Below, piece after piece: positions 49,201 through 60,880 of a stretch of DNA of 64,000 bases; position 1 is the stretch's first letter; each line of letters starts with the position of its first letter. The position numbers and the translations under genes are program-made. Source of the stretch: Sympetrum striolatum (Eukaryota; Arthropoda; Insecta; Odonata; Libellulidae); NCBI GenBank assembly GCA_947579665.1, contig OX388349.1:71118841-71182840 (forward strand), in the 5' to 3' direction. The notes beneath the pieces were generated by a model. That model saw nothing but the letters and a program-made list of their open reading frames with translations. It had not been told where the DNA came from and did not search any database.

Positions 49201-52200
49201 TCAAAGATAATAATATATATACATATATTAATCACTCATTTTCCAAGTTTAGATGGAATATAGAGTTCGAAATTACTGCGGTAGATAATTATTTAAATCT
49301 TATATATATGGAGAAAGGAAATTCAAGCTCTAAGTTGATCAGAGAAAACAAGAAACCTCGAAGTGATACATTGAGTTCAGAGTTAAGAAACTCCCAATAC
49401 AGAGATTAGTACAGATATTTAGCTACAACTAATGGTTGATAAAACCTTGCATTTGAAAAAATGAATGTATTAATTAATTATTTCCAGCAAAATCAAGTAC
49501 GTATTAGTAAATCATTTCTTTCCTGTAATAGAAACATATGACCATTGGTAATATGCAAGCATCAATTTGGCACTTTAACGATTTCTTTCTCGGAAAACAG
49601 ATCCTAAACAAACCGAACGGCAATTAATTTGTAATACAATAGCTTTTATTCAAAGAAATACAGCAATGGCGTCGCTGCAACGTAAATTAAATATATTCGA
49701 CCATTCTATTTTTTACAGAAAAGGAAAAAATAATTCGACTCATCAATAGAGGAAAATTAATTATACATCTGTTTCTTTGCTTATTTATGCACACTGCTCA
49801 CATTCCCGGGAGTGATAATTCACTCAAAAAGTGCTAGCGAAAGAAAAATATTTTCCTTCCCGGAGCGACAAAAAAGAGTTGAAATAACAGAGATAATAAT
49901 TAACCAGTGCCGCTGCTGAATAAATCGCGAGAAAAAGGTCGTAAATTCGAAAGATGCCGTCGTCACGAAGAAACGATGAAAATTAAATAAAACATAGGCT
50001 ATAGTATCCAAACAAAAGCGAAGTGGGGAGAGAGCGTTCAGTTCATCACGAAGACAAAAGAGTCCACTGGCAGGGAAGTCCTTCTGGAGGATAAATAACG
50101 TGGAGACAAAAGGGGAAGAAAGCGTGGTGCACTCTGGGAAAGAAGAGGGAAAGTGACGTGGTAGCAACCATGAGGGTTGTCACACGAGAAATGAGATGAT
50201 AAGAAACTGGAAGGAAGTGAAGACATTTTTGATAATTTAGACGATTACAAGTGGAATTTACCACATTTATAAATACACCCATTTAATAAAATAATATTAC
50301 TCGATTATGCGTTCAACTGACCATTTTTGGAAAAATGAACGACAATTATGTGCAGCATCATATACTGCTGCAGATTTACTAAATTAATATAACGAGAACT
50401 GCAAAGGCTACTTGATGCCAATATTCAGGGATGAATATATACGTATTGAAGGAATATCGCAAAATCGAGGTTTCACTCTGCGTCTTCAACAGCTTCAAAG
50501 CTCATGATTATATAGCCCAATTTACGGAGGCGATGTAATTTTTATGTTTGTTCAGAACAGTTCCGCATAATAAAGCTTCCTCTCGTACTACGTAAACCTT
50601 TGAAGTGTTAAACAATACTAAATACGTTATATATTAGAAAAATAAACAACGATAGGAAGCTCAGCATATCATAGTTAAATGTCAAGAATCAGCCTGAAAA
50701 CATAACATCAGGATATAATAAAATTAAATTTGTAAACAAGTTGAATTAATTCCAAAAATATATAAAACAGTAAATTTGAACAGCAATGTTTACATTTGTA
50801 TTTAAAAAATTTGAAAGTAATATACTTTTGTATATTACTAAGCGGAACACAAGTTCTCAAGCTACACAAAATAAATCCTACACGAAAAGAACTACTTCCT
50901 GATTACGAATGACACTTTTGAGTAGATAACACGCCTTAAAGTTGAAAATCAGCACTCGGCGATATGAAATTAAATCAAAATTGCACCATTTAAGTTGCTC
51001 GGAGTCAAATATCTTGTTTACTAACAAGTGATACTTGGTGACATGGTGATAAGAATACTTCCGAGAAAATAGGAGCAATGAAGCAATCTAATAAAGACGG
51101 TCGAACTAAAATTTTGGAAACAGTGGCAATATCTAAAGGAGTTGAGAATGATGACACACATTTAGATACTGGAATAAGGAAGACTGAACAAAGCAATGCG
51201 CAGAATGAAAAATGAATGACACAGTATGGAGAGGAGACTCACGACGGGGAACAGATTGCCATTAATGTGCGGCAGAACAAAGACGAATATGAGGGGAGAA
51301 AAAAAGACAGTAGAAGAAATACTGGAAGGAAGAAAGATATTCAAACACTATCGTTATGATGAATTAATTCCATTTTATATCACACACTCCGTTCAGAAAA
51401 GATATTCAAGAAATGATTACCCCTTCATTTGTTCGCAAAAATTTAAAAAATTAATACGCGTAATAATTATACCGTTCGCTAACTGCGTTGTATTTTCTCA
51501 GCTGTGGATCCTTTTTCCTAAGATTATAACTTACGCTTTTCTACATCCACTTCTTTCATATTTATTTCTATGGACCTATACATTATATATGCTTCTATTA
51601 AGCTCAATGACCAATGACTCAATTAGATGGAAGAAAAGACTGTTCAGTATCGATCACTTAGAGACTTAAATATAAAGACCTTATGAGATCTCATGAACAT
51701 GATAAACTGATAAGTCCGAGATACAGGTAGTGGTTTGAAAAACAGTCTAATTAATTATTTAGAATTATAATTCGCATTGTTCCTCTTACTTCTATTCGCG
51801 AGATCTCATTAACAAGAAAGAATAGTAGAATCGCAGATTATAGAGACCCGTTTCTTATTTTATATTATTGTATATAAAAGCCTCAGAAGTAAAAATTCCG
51901 ATTTTTTAACTTTCTCATTTTACCTGTTCACACTACCGTATGAATAGTTAATAAAAACATAATTTATTCATTCATAAAAAAAACAAAATTACTGATGAGA
52001 ATTTCATGAGGTCCCTTCCTTCAATCTTGAACGAACCAGGAAGTATATGGGCAAATCGGATGAGTCTAACTCAAGAGAACAGGATAAGGAAATTTTCTGA
52101 ATATAATTTATACGTAATAACGGGTAGCAAAAACAGAATTTTCTTTAGCTTGGCTGCGGAAAGGAGGAAGTGACTTCGTTCAGGGCATATAAAGTGAAGG

Positions 52201-53819
52201 AAAACTCGGAAAGTTAAAAAGTTCGGTTATGCTTGAGAATATTAGCTATCGAAAGAGAGAGTCCTTATCCAGCAAAGATATCGCAAAAAATTGTGGGGAA
52301 ACAATCTTCGGCGGAAAGTCCTCCGTTGCGCCATTCACGAGGAAATAAGCTAAAAGAGAGAGCGGACGAAACTCCTCAAACTCGTTCCAATAGCGCCCAC
52401 AAAAGAGGGAAACCCTTTTCCCCGCAAATCCCGTGTCCTTACCGATCAAGGATCTTATGAACCGGACCCTAGACGACGCGCGACCCTATCCGGAACATGT
52501 ACACAGGCAAAGAGATCGAGAGAAGGAGATGGGAAAGATGAAAGGAGGAAAAAAGCACAGCAAAAAGATGCGGAGGAAGGAATGGGGGATGTGGTTGCTT
52601 CTGGAGGAAGAGTGAAGAGGTCTCGAGGAAGGCAACAAGACACGCTGAGGAAAATGAGAAGGGGACTGAGAATATAAGTGGAAGAGGAAGTGAGATGGAT
52701 GGCATACGGTGGGAATGTCGCAGGGGGGATGAACTGTGGCAGTGGTTTTTCGAGTGTACATGGAGCGACAAAATGCGAGAGGCAGAAATTGAATCGCATA
52801 CGTGTCATTTTTCGCATTCTCGCGTGCGCCGTACGACATGTTTCCTTTGGTGTCGTTTAGAGTTGCCGAAACGAGAAACTAGTTAGTGACTGCCTCTCGC
52901 ATCCACCTTCTCCATTCCATCCATTAGGGAACGTTGGATTCTTAGTTCGTCTTTCGTAAGATTCGAAGACCATATTTTGTTGAAACGGGTATCGACCTCA
53001 GTAATAACAAATACAACCAGGGAGCAAGAAAGGCTTGCAAATCGATAGTAGTACTTGACAATCGACAAATAATTAGAACCTACAAGCACGGAATAATTTT
53101 CGAAAAACAAATCTCAGTCATTCATAGAAAAGAACAAATCATCTTCATGAGTCATACCTCACCTATTGTTTTCTAAACGAACAAATCGCTTCGCAAATTA
53201 GAAAAGACTAATTGATTTATGCATCATTATGGCTAAAACAAGAAACATAAACTTCTAGCTCTAACTACATCACCTTCATGAATGAAAAGAACCTTCCATA
53301 GGTAGCAAATGAGGAAAAACAAGTGTTCAGTTTAAGGTCAACCCAACATTATATCTTCTTATTTTAGTATCCCTTAAATATTTTAAATTATGACCTTGTT
53401 TATTTGAATTTTAGAATTTTCTCAAGATAATTATGAATGCTACAAGAATTATTATACATGAGGCCTTCAAAAATGTTGCCATCACAGTTTATATTGGGTT
53501 TCGATACAAATTACAAATGTTACAAATTAATCCAATCCATGAGTTTCATCTCCAGAGCTGCAAACTTTTGGCGATACCATACGATAAGGAAATACCTGTA
53601 GACATGGCAAAAATATTAAGAGTTAGAATTACGATTTCTTCGGCATTTTAGAATACTGTTCAGAAAGTGAAACACCGGGATTCGAGCCCCATTCACGCTG
53701 ATAATTTTCACTGTCCACTGCACCTTTGAGGCTAGATAAAGATTTCGTTTTACATTACATCTAATCCTTTAAGAATGTAGAAATCTTAAGACTTAGGTGA
53801 ACTACTTGATGTCTTACTT
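49201..53819. other. Non-coding stretch with purine-rich islands
   Basis: Plus-strand purine-rich, GC-raised islands lie at about 50030-50220 and 52160-52900, the second with six overlapping frames of 60-120 codons, all S/P/F-rich or K/R/E-rich by composition. A 147-codon plus frame at 51226-51669 has a hydrophobic second half but no family signature. A perfect ATGAGATCTCAT palindrome lies at 51683-51694. Otherwise AT-rich. Confidence 0.4.
53670..53746 (-). pseudogene. tRNA-like segment (weak)
   Basis: On the minus strand GGGGCTCGAATCCC matches the T-arm / B box. About 45 bases upstream, TAGCCTCAAAGGTGCAGTGGACAGTG resembles a D-arm / A box. The anticodon arm is not recoverable. It looks like a decayed tRNA or SINE head. 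Confidence 0.45.
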
Positions 53820-54120
53820 TCTCATCACGAAGCTCACCTTCGGCGATACTAAGCTGCTATTCTGCACTCAGAAAGAAGATTGAATATGCAAAATGCCCTC
53901 CAACTGTCAAACAACATCCTCGCGCGTCAAACAGAAGTAAAACTACAAAAAATTCCGTTCGCACGCTTCTTGAGCCGCAGGCGACACTTTCTCCAGCGAA
54001 ATAAGAACGAGTGCCCTTAGAAATGCCGGAGGCCGGTTCCTCCACGTCGCTCAAGGATTCTCTCTTCGAAGCATACCTTTGCTTCCGTCGCGCTCAATAG
54101 ATTTGGTTCCGGTTACGCCA
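53820..54120. other. CpG-dense island
   Basis: About 23 CpGs in 300 bases. A minus-strand frame of 65 codons (53857-54054) starts at TTG rather than ATG and is unrecognised. Confidence 0.35.
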
Positions 54121-55867
54121 ACCAAAATCAAGAAGGTCAAGATTGTACTAAAACGTAAAAAACATTGCTATTTACAGGCAAGCAAGCAATATTCAACGTT
54201 CATATTTTGATAAACCACGGAGCAGTTCTAAAAAAATAAAAAAGTAAAGAAATTCGCAAGATTTCTTCAACTTATATTGAAAACGGAGTCCACAGCCTGA
54301 TGTAGAGTATATGGCACAATATTCATGACGTGAGAAAACAATAAGGCCCAGTTTCAATCATTTGGTTAAATTCCTCTTTTTCCCGTGATACACTTCTATT
54401 GCAAACTGTTTTTATTTCCGTTTAAATACATTCAGGGCAATAAGGAACTCAAATTGTTTGGAAAAATAATAGAAAATTACAAATTTAAAATAAAATACAG
54501 TAATATAAATATAAGGTTCAATATGTCAAATTAAATTAAAAGAATATTAAAGAGAAAAAAGATAAATTCATTAATAAACGAACTTAATATATTAAAAATG
54601 GGATCCAGTAGAAAAACAATACAAAAGAAAATTTTTTATTATTAAGAAAAAATAAAAATTCCAACAAGATAAAGGATATACTTTCACCTTCCCTGAGGCC
54701 TAACTAATTTTTATTATTCTCAACACCAGCAAGATATTTATGTTTTACATTCATAACGTATTGCTGGAGTAATTTTATTTTAGTTTTCTATGAACCAAAT
54801 GATTAATTTCACTCTGTCAAATATATGGCTCAAAACTGAGAGCAAGGCAGATAATAAATTATTGTTTAATTTTTAAGAATGCGGGTATTTATTCTCCGTA
54901 AGAATCAACTATTAATTAATTAATGAAACAGGATTATCAAGCAAAATATGTAATTTGTAGTCAAATTAGGTTGAGTAGTTTGATGAAAATTTCACCGCAG
55001 TCTCCCTTAGCAAATTATAATGGAAATGGCAAACATTAATATTTGATTTAATTAACAAACTTTAATTAACGTAAGATTGAACACTGGACTTAAATTATAA
55101 TTAACTAATATTAAGGATGTACATGCATTAACAAAGTCATATTAACAATTTTCACATTGTGCTCAATTTGAGTAGTCATACTTCTTGTAAATTATTACAT
55201 AAAACATTCTAAAAAATAGAAATGGAGAGAATTGTCTCGAGGAATTAATAGTGTTCTACACCACGTGAGTGAAGACAGATATGGAGTCTGGAGAAAAGAA
55301 TATACATATATAAATGCTCTGACATTTAGAAAATGACAGCGATAAAAATTCGCCAATTCTTTTTTCATGCAGTTGGTTCAAATAAAATGAAGTTGAGAGC
55401 AGCGGCGGAAATATTTTATCATTAATCAATTATTAAATTACGTATGTTGATACAAGAACAACTCTGGGCTTAAAATAATGAAGTGAAGCCAAAAACATCA
55501 CCGATAGTAGGACAAACATTGCTCAAGGCATAACATAGGGAAAACTAGAAAATAAGAACTTATTTCGTAATAGGTATTAAACAGGAGTTCACCGGAGAAG
55601 GAAATAGGAGAGACGAAATTTTACCTACTTAGATGTAAATGTGTAACTTCTTTTTTGTTCTTGTATGACACTATTGGTCTGTCTTCTTGTCTATTAAATT
55701 TCATTTCATTCGATTTCATCACTAAATATAGTTTTCCTATCCGTAGGTTTCGCAGGTTTTTCACACCCCCATTCTAGAGAATGTTTCCCTTCAGTGGAAA
55801 ATTTTCCCTAAGCTGTTAATAGTATTATTGTTTAAAAGTGCTTCGACAGCTTAGATCATTTCGCACA
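54121..55867. other. AT-rich non-coding stretch
   Basis: Very AT-rich, especially 54420-54680. No frame of note and no repeat recognised. Confidence 0.5.
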
Positions 55868-55941
55868 TTGGCTCCCACCGAGAATCGAACCCGGGACCGC
55901 TTTCACGAAAGGCAAACGCGCTGTCCACATTACTATCTTAA
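55868..55941 (-). pseudogene. tRNA-Glu-like segment (SINE head or tRNA relic)
   Basis: On the minus strand TAGTAATGTGGACAGCGCG fits a D-arm / A box and CCGGGTTCGATTCTCGG forms a good T-arm (CCGGG with CTCGG, one wobble pair). The anticodon arm TTTGC-CTTTCGT-GAAAG has a 7-base loop reading TTC, as in tRNA-Glu, with one mismatch and one wobble. The 5' end does not pair with the 3' GGGAGCC, so the acceptor stem is lost. It is the best preserved of the three tRNA-like segments, and more likely a SINE head or pseudogene than a working gene. Confidence 0.65.
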
Positions 55942-56309
55942 GTTTTTTAAAACCACAAAGTAAATGTCTACTTTGTATTTTTTTCAAGCTATCTATTTTT
56001 TACATTTATATGACGAAGGGTTAGATATAAGAAGAGGCTTTATAGTCTTAATCTCGCTCTAAATAAAATCCTTTTATTATTATTATTAGATAAGAAAAAT
56101 CTGAGTACGGAATAAAGGAGGAGCTCGAAGGGAAAGAAGTATTAAAGAGGAAGATTTATAAAGGAGCCGTAGAGTAAGATGGCGGATGTGCCTCAGGGGA
56201 AGAGTGGGATGCTGGGAAGAGGGAATCACGGGTCACGAGAAAGTAGTCCCAGGGCGAGCGCGATGGATGGGGCGGGAGACGTGAAATGAGGGGCATCTGA
56301 AAGGCAGGG

Positions 56310-56327
56310 ACACACACACACACACAA
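56310..56327. repeat. (CA)n microsatellite
   Basis: About 9 AC units at the edge of a GC- and purine-rich island. Confidence 0.9.
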
Positions 56328-57187
56328 AGCAAACATTATACGCCAGAATATATTTGACTACTCTCGTAAATAAATTAAGCCTTTTAGAGAGAGGCTCGCC
56401 TAGTATAAACGCCCTCACATAAGGGGTCCCCGTTAGAATGCAAAAATATTTCCATCGTTTCAGCGCCCTCGTATGTCCGCATAGTTTGTATAAAGCTAAA
56501 GATGAAAAACCCGGGATAAGCACTTTGCTCGTGGTCACTTTTAGCCTTTTGAAGTCCTTATGGAGCTAAGATATCAGAGGCTGGGTAGCGCTGATTAAAA
56601 ATTCAGCGAGTGAGCTAGGAAATGCGCCTAATATCAAAAAGAATTACATGAATGGAGGCGAAATATAAAACAGGTTTGGCAAGCGGCGGCTTTTCCTATA
56701 CCGTTTGAACACTGCACGTTAATTTAAAGTTTGCCGGTGAAACTCGAACTACGAGGCGAGGGATACTCGGAATGGCGATCCTATAATTTATTCAGAATTT
56801 AGTATTTTAAAAATTCACGCGGAGATCAAAGCTACACAAGATAAGGGTTGCGCTGCAAATGTAATTCGCGGAACGAGATAATAAAGCATAAAAATTCTCA
56901 TTAAACTTGAATACAAGCATCATTTTACGAGAGAAGTATGGAATAATGAAAATCGCAAACTTTCACCTTTATAAAGAAAAAAGTTCGGCATTTGCATTAT
57001 AGGTTCTATTTATATTTATACGTTTGTATAATTTGAGTATAAAACAATGCTGAATATGACCAATTGGGCGCCTTGGGTAGCTATACAAAGATATTCCGAT
57101 TGATATTGATTTTACTCAGCAGAGGAGATATTTCGATTAATAACCAGCACACTAATTGTTTTTATAAAAATATGTATTACATGCAAG

Positions 57188-57210
57188 CATACATACATAC
57201 ATACATTCAT
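57188..57210. repeat. (CATA)n microsatellite
   Basis: Four CATA units followed by imperfect copies, in AT-rich DNA. Confidence 0.85.
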
Positions 57211-58652
57211 ATATAATGAATGCCAACCACATTCTATGACTAAAATAATAATTCATACCCAAAACATTATGCTTGATAAACAGGTTAAATGATATATTTA
57301 CGTCTAAAACAGTTTCTAGATTTCACTGAATTTTACTAGTGCAGCAGCAGCAACGAAATAGATTTACGCAACAAAAACATCTGCAATAAGAAAATATGAA
57401 TCGACCTGCGGGTTAAGATAAATTTCATGCCACCATTCAAATTGAAAAGAGCACGCTATATTTCGTCGCTGGAGTACATTTGGCAGAGCGACTCACATTC
57501 CAGACCGTAATAATTCTGAGCAGCAGAAAATTCGTAACTGTCACATTGGATAGCAATACCTCATTCTTCACAGACATTACTGGAATTTGACAGCACCTTA
57601 CGGGGAAAAGGATAAACAAATAAAAGAATTCGAGAGACAGATCGCAGGCGAAGCGCAAGGAATGAATCGGCAGAAATGAACGAGAACAAAAGGGTGAAAA
57701 AGAGCTGGATGGAAAAAAGCGAAAGAGAAACCGTCGAATGCCGTCTGCCTTTGAAAGTGAAAGAAGTGTATGAGAGATGGGGAAAAGGAAAGCAATCTAT
57801 ATTAGGATGACACACTGACACGCGATAAAAAGGGGAGGGTTTATGACTTTGAGAATCGCGTACCTTTTGACATCGTACCACTGGTATTAGAACCGCCGCG
57901 CACAGCATCTTCCCAACGAACTGCATTGTCTCTTTGGTAAACAGATTGCCAGCAGGTTCTCATCTACCAAGGAGAGAATTTAAAATAACCAGAATTTTCT
58001 AAGCAACCGAGTGTGCTTTGAAACGGGGACATGTAATCTTTATAGCCTACTTTCTGAGATGCGAGAGACCTGTCAGAGCTGAGACTCTCACCACCGACGA
58101 TGATGCTCTCGGTGATCACGCTTGCGAGGAAGTTGAAGTGAGGTAAAAGTTATGTTTAGGAAGATGCAAATTCTATATCTAACTGTAGTTAAAGAGTCTC
58201 GAAAATCTTATAAGCTGGTCAGATTGCATAATATGAAGTAAATATTAAGCGTATATATGAAGTCGTTGAAAACTTTGCAAAAGTTTTACTAATTCCTAAA
58301 CTGTGCCAATTTCGCCGATCAAAGATATTTCTTGAATCTTTCACTTTCTATGACAAAACTGAAATCATGGAAATACCATAGCGAGAGTTCAGCTTAAAAA
58401 TAATATTCTGAAATATTTTAATACATGTTTAGGGGTTCATTTATAACATACTCATTACTCATCATATAGCATCTAAGTAATTTAACTTAAAAGAATACTG
58501 TGCAAGATGTAGAAAAATATTTAGAAAATTATACTTACAAAATAAGTAAAAGAAAAACTATTCGATCGTTTTTGGGATGAAACACTTAGAATTTTATATA
58601 GAGTGTAACCATGTAATATTTTAATCTTTGCTCGTGCCTATAAGAAATTAGA

Positions 58653-58674
58653 GAAACATATACATATATGTTTC
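58653..58674. repeat. AT-rich near-perfect palindrome
   Basis: GAAACATATA and TATATGTTTC flank a two-base centre, a 10-bp inverted repeat. Confidence 0.6.
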
Positions 58675-60190
58675 AATAAAATCCATAGTAAGTTCTGCAA
58701 CTAAATCTGAGAAGATATAAATTAATAATATTGGCCCAAAATTAAGAATATAAGCAATTTTTTAAGACTGTATCTGATCAAATCAACAGGATGTTTCTAA
58801 GAGTTTTTTTATTTCTCCCTCCGTCACTTTTTATAGTTTTTACTCACTTCTTTCCTTGATTAGGCAAAACTGTTCTTATGTTTGTCGTTGGAAATACTCT
58901 TTTTGACGATAGAAAATCGACATATCGTATGTTTGATAGATTTCAACACGAATATCCCCAAAAAAATATGTATACCAAATACACTACCTACACTATTACT
59001 CATAATAGGAAAACCCAGGAAATTTCAAAAATCTAACTGAAAAAGAAAACTATTAATTCTTTTACCGACAAAACGATAAAGATGTCGGGAAACAACCTAA
59101 AAAAACAACTTCAGCTGCGAACTACGTCATAGCTGATTTAATAAATGATGAAAGTCTTGAAATAATAGTGACACAACGTACGAACCTTTGTAGACCAAAC
59201 AAAAACCGAAATATTTCAATTTATCAAATGCTAGTACAGATTTTTCCAAGGATACTACTGTAATCAGAAGCAACGGAAGATGCGAGAAGGAAGATAGTTG
59301 TGACATCCATAGAAAAACAAAACAATGGGTAGGACTCTCTGCGTTGAATTAGGTTGAAAGCTTCCTTCAAAGCACTCCCAAGAAGAAGATGTATTCCTTT
59401 AGAGAAAATAGCAATCCTTTCAGGAAGAAATGATGACGAAGAAAAAAAATTGAAACACCGTACTCGGGGCAGATAACATTGGAGACGACACCGCGTGTTC
59501 TAATAACTGAAACCCTTTCTACAGGTGAACTGAATGCTAGGTCAAAACCATTATCGATAGTACGAGTGAATGAAAGAGGGCGAGATATCAAAAATCGGTC
59601 CGAAACAAACAAAGAGCAAAACATTCACGGCAGGGGATGAGCTTTTGGAGCTGAGGTTTGGTTAATTAGATTTTTATCCTACGACAGGAGAAAACAAACT
59701 AACAGGAGACAGCACCGTTTTTTCGGAATTGAGACTGAAGAAAAAGGTAAATCTGCTGACAGAGCAGTGCCCTCCGAAGAAGAAAAAATTATAGCGAAGG
59801 CCGCAAAAAAGCACAAAATGTTTCAGGCAAACGGAGGAAACAGAAGGTACCCAAAATTTAGACTCTCCTTTTTATTCTATATAAAAAGAACACACGGGTA
59901 AAACGCGACTTTCCCATCCGGAATTATAAAAAGGAATAAAAACGATCCCCATCTCCAACGATCCTTTATTAGCGAACTTTATCGGAAACTAACAAATTCT
60001 CCATTCGGTCACGCAGAGAGAGTGAAATGTATTTTGAATTCGGAATTCTGAATTGAGGAAATTGGTTGAATGTACCGTGACGAAAACAACAGAATTGAAT
60101 ATTTTAATTAAGAATCTGATATACTAGAGATGGAGCCTATGAGATACAAAAATACCTCTTGAATGACTGCTGTTTTCTATTTATTGTTTA

Positions 60191-60565
60191 TTGTGGAAAA
60201 CAAGGACTGGTGGCAACGTTAACTTACATAATTAATTAAAAAATAAGTCAAAAATATTGCTACGCATACGTGCAATAAACCCAACTAAATACAAAATAAG
60301 CACGTACGAATAAAAAGTAATAACAAAATAAGCAATTACAAAAGTAAAAATATGCATTACATAAGTGAATTATAAAAATAAAATATCACCGCTGCGAATT
60401 AGCTAAGTCAGAATTAATTTTAAATAACCTTAATCAGCATATACGTTACTTGTATCATGCAAGATTTATCATGGTTCCTGATAGGCCTTCACGGCTACCG
60501 TAGCGGCCACGGGGCCCACGAGGTCTCCACCTTACATCACCCTACCAGGCGATCCTCTACTTGTC
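60191..60565 (-). mobile_element. Probable 3' untranslated tail of the LINE relic
   Basis: Directly downstream (minus sense) of the LINE reading frame's stop. It begins with GC-rich sequence (60480-60545, including CGTGGCCGCTACGGTAGCC in minus sense) and passes into AT-rich DNA with degenerate near-repeats in the plus sense (AAAATAAGCACGTAC, AAAATAAGCAATTAC, AAATATGCATTAC between 60240 and 60370). The 3' boundary is not defined; no poly(A) end or target duplication was found. Assignment is by position only. Confidence 0.35.
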
Positions 60566-60880
60566 TCACATTTCGTTACCGGCAGGCTCATTCGTCAAAC
60601 TTTTAATTTTACTTATAGCCTTACTAAAACATTTCATATTGTTTTGGAAAGTTTTGAAGACTTCTGCAGGTAGACTGTTCCATTCCTTAATAGTTATATT
60701 TAGAAAAGACTATCTTCGGTTATCTGTTTTTTTTTACTTTGTATTTATGATCGCGCCTACCCAAGTAATCTGACTCTTTTACTCTATCATTTAATTCCTT
60801 AAACGCAGGAAATCCTATGAATATCTTATAGAAAACTGATAGTCCTTTTTGCTTCCAATCCAATATCCATTACTCTTCTC
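60566..60880 (-). pseudogene. Decayed C-terminal end of a non-LTR retrotransposon reverse transcriptase
   Basis: Two minus-strand blocks in different frames join into the C-terminal tail typical of LINE ORF2 proteins of the CR1/Jockey/I type. The upstream block reads ...VFYKIFIGFPAF..., then ...RRDHKYKVKKN; it corresponds to the R-x-H-x-y-k-l-k segment of such tails. The downstream block reads SFLNITIKEWNSLPAEVF, then K-T-F-Q-N-N-M-K-C-F-S-K-A-I-S-K-I, and stops at TGA (60568-60566). 'W-N-x-L-P-x-E-V' is the hallmark of this region. A run of nine A's (minus sense) sits where the frame changes and probably slipped. An in-frame TAG lies just before SFLN. No upstream catalytic RT motif was found, consistent with 5' truncation. 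It is non-functional. Confidence 0.8.

Larger units (their letters stand above)
55942..60190. other. Non-coding stretch with microsatellites and purine-rich patches
   Basis: Plus-strand purine-rich islands lie at about 56100-56280, 57590-57800 and 59280-59840; frames there (up to 121 codons) are unrecognised. A (TTA)n run of about five units lies at 56073-56088. The rest is AT-rich. Confidence 0.4.

Noticed and set aside
51226..51669. 147-codon plus frame with a hydrophobic half
   Set aside because: No recognisable domain, basic low-complexity start and AT-rich codons; a length expected by chance in this much sequence.
52455..52839. Three overlapping minus frames of 100-120 codons
   Set aside because: All three frames are open because the plus strand is a long purine tract; this is a compositional effect, not coding.
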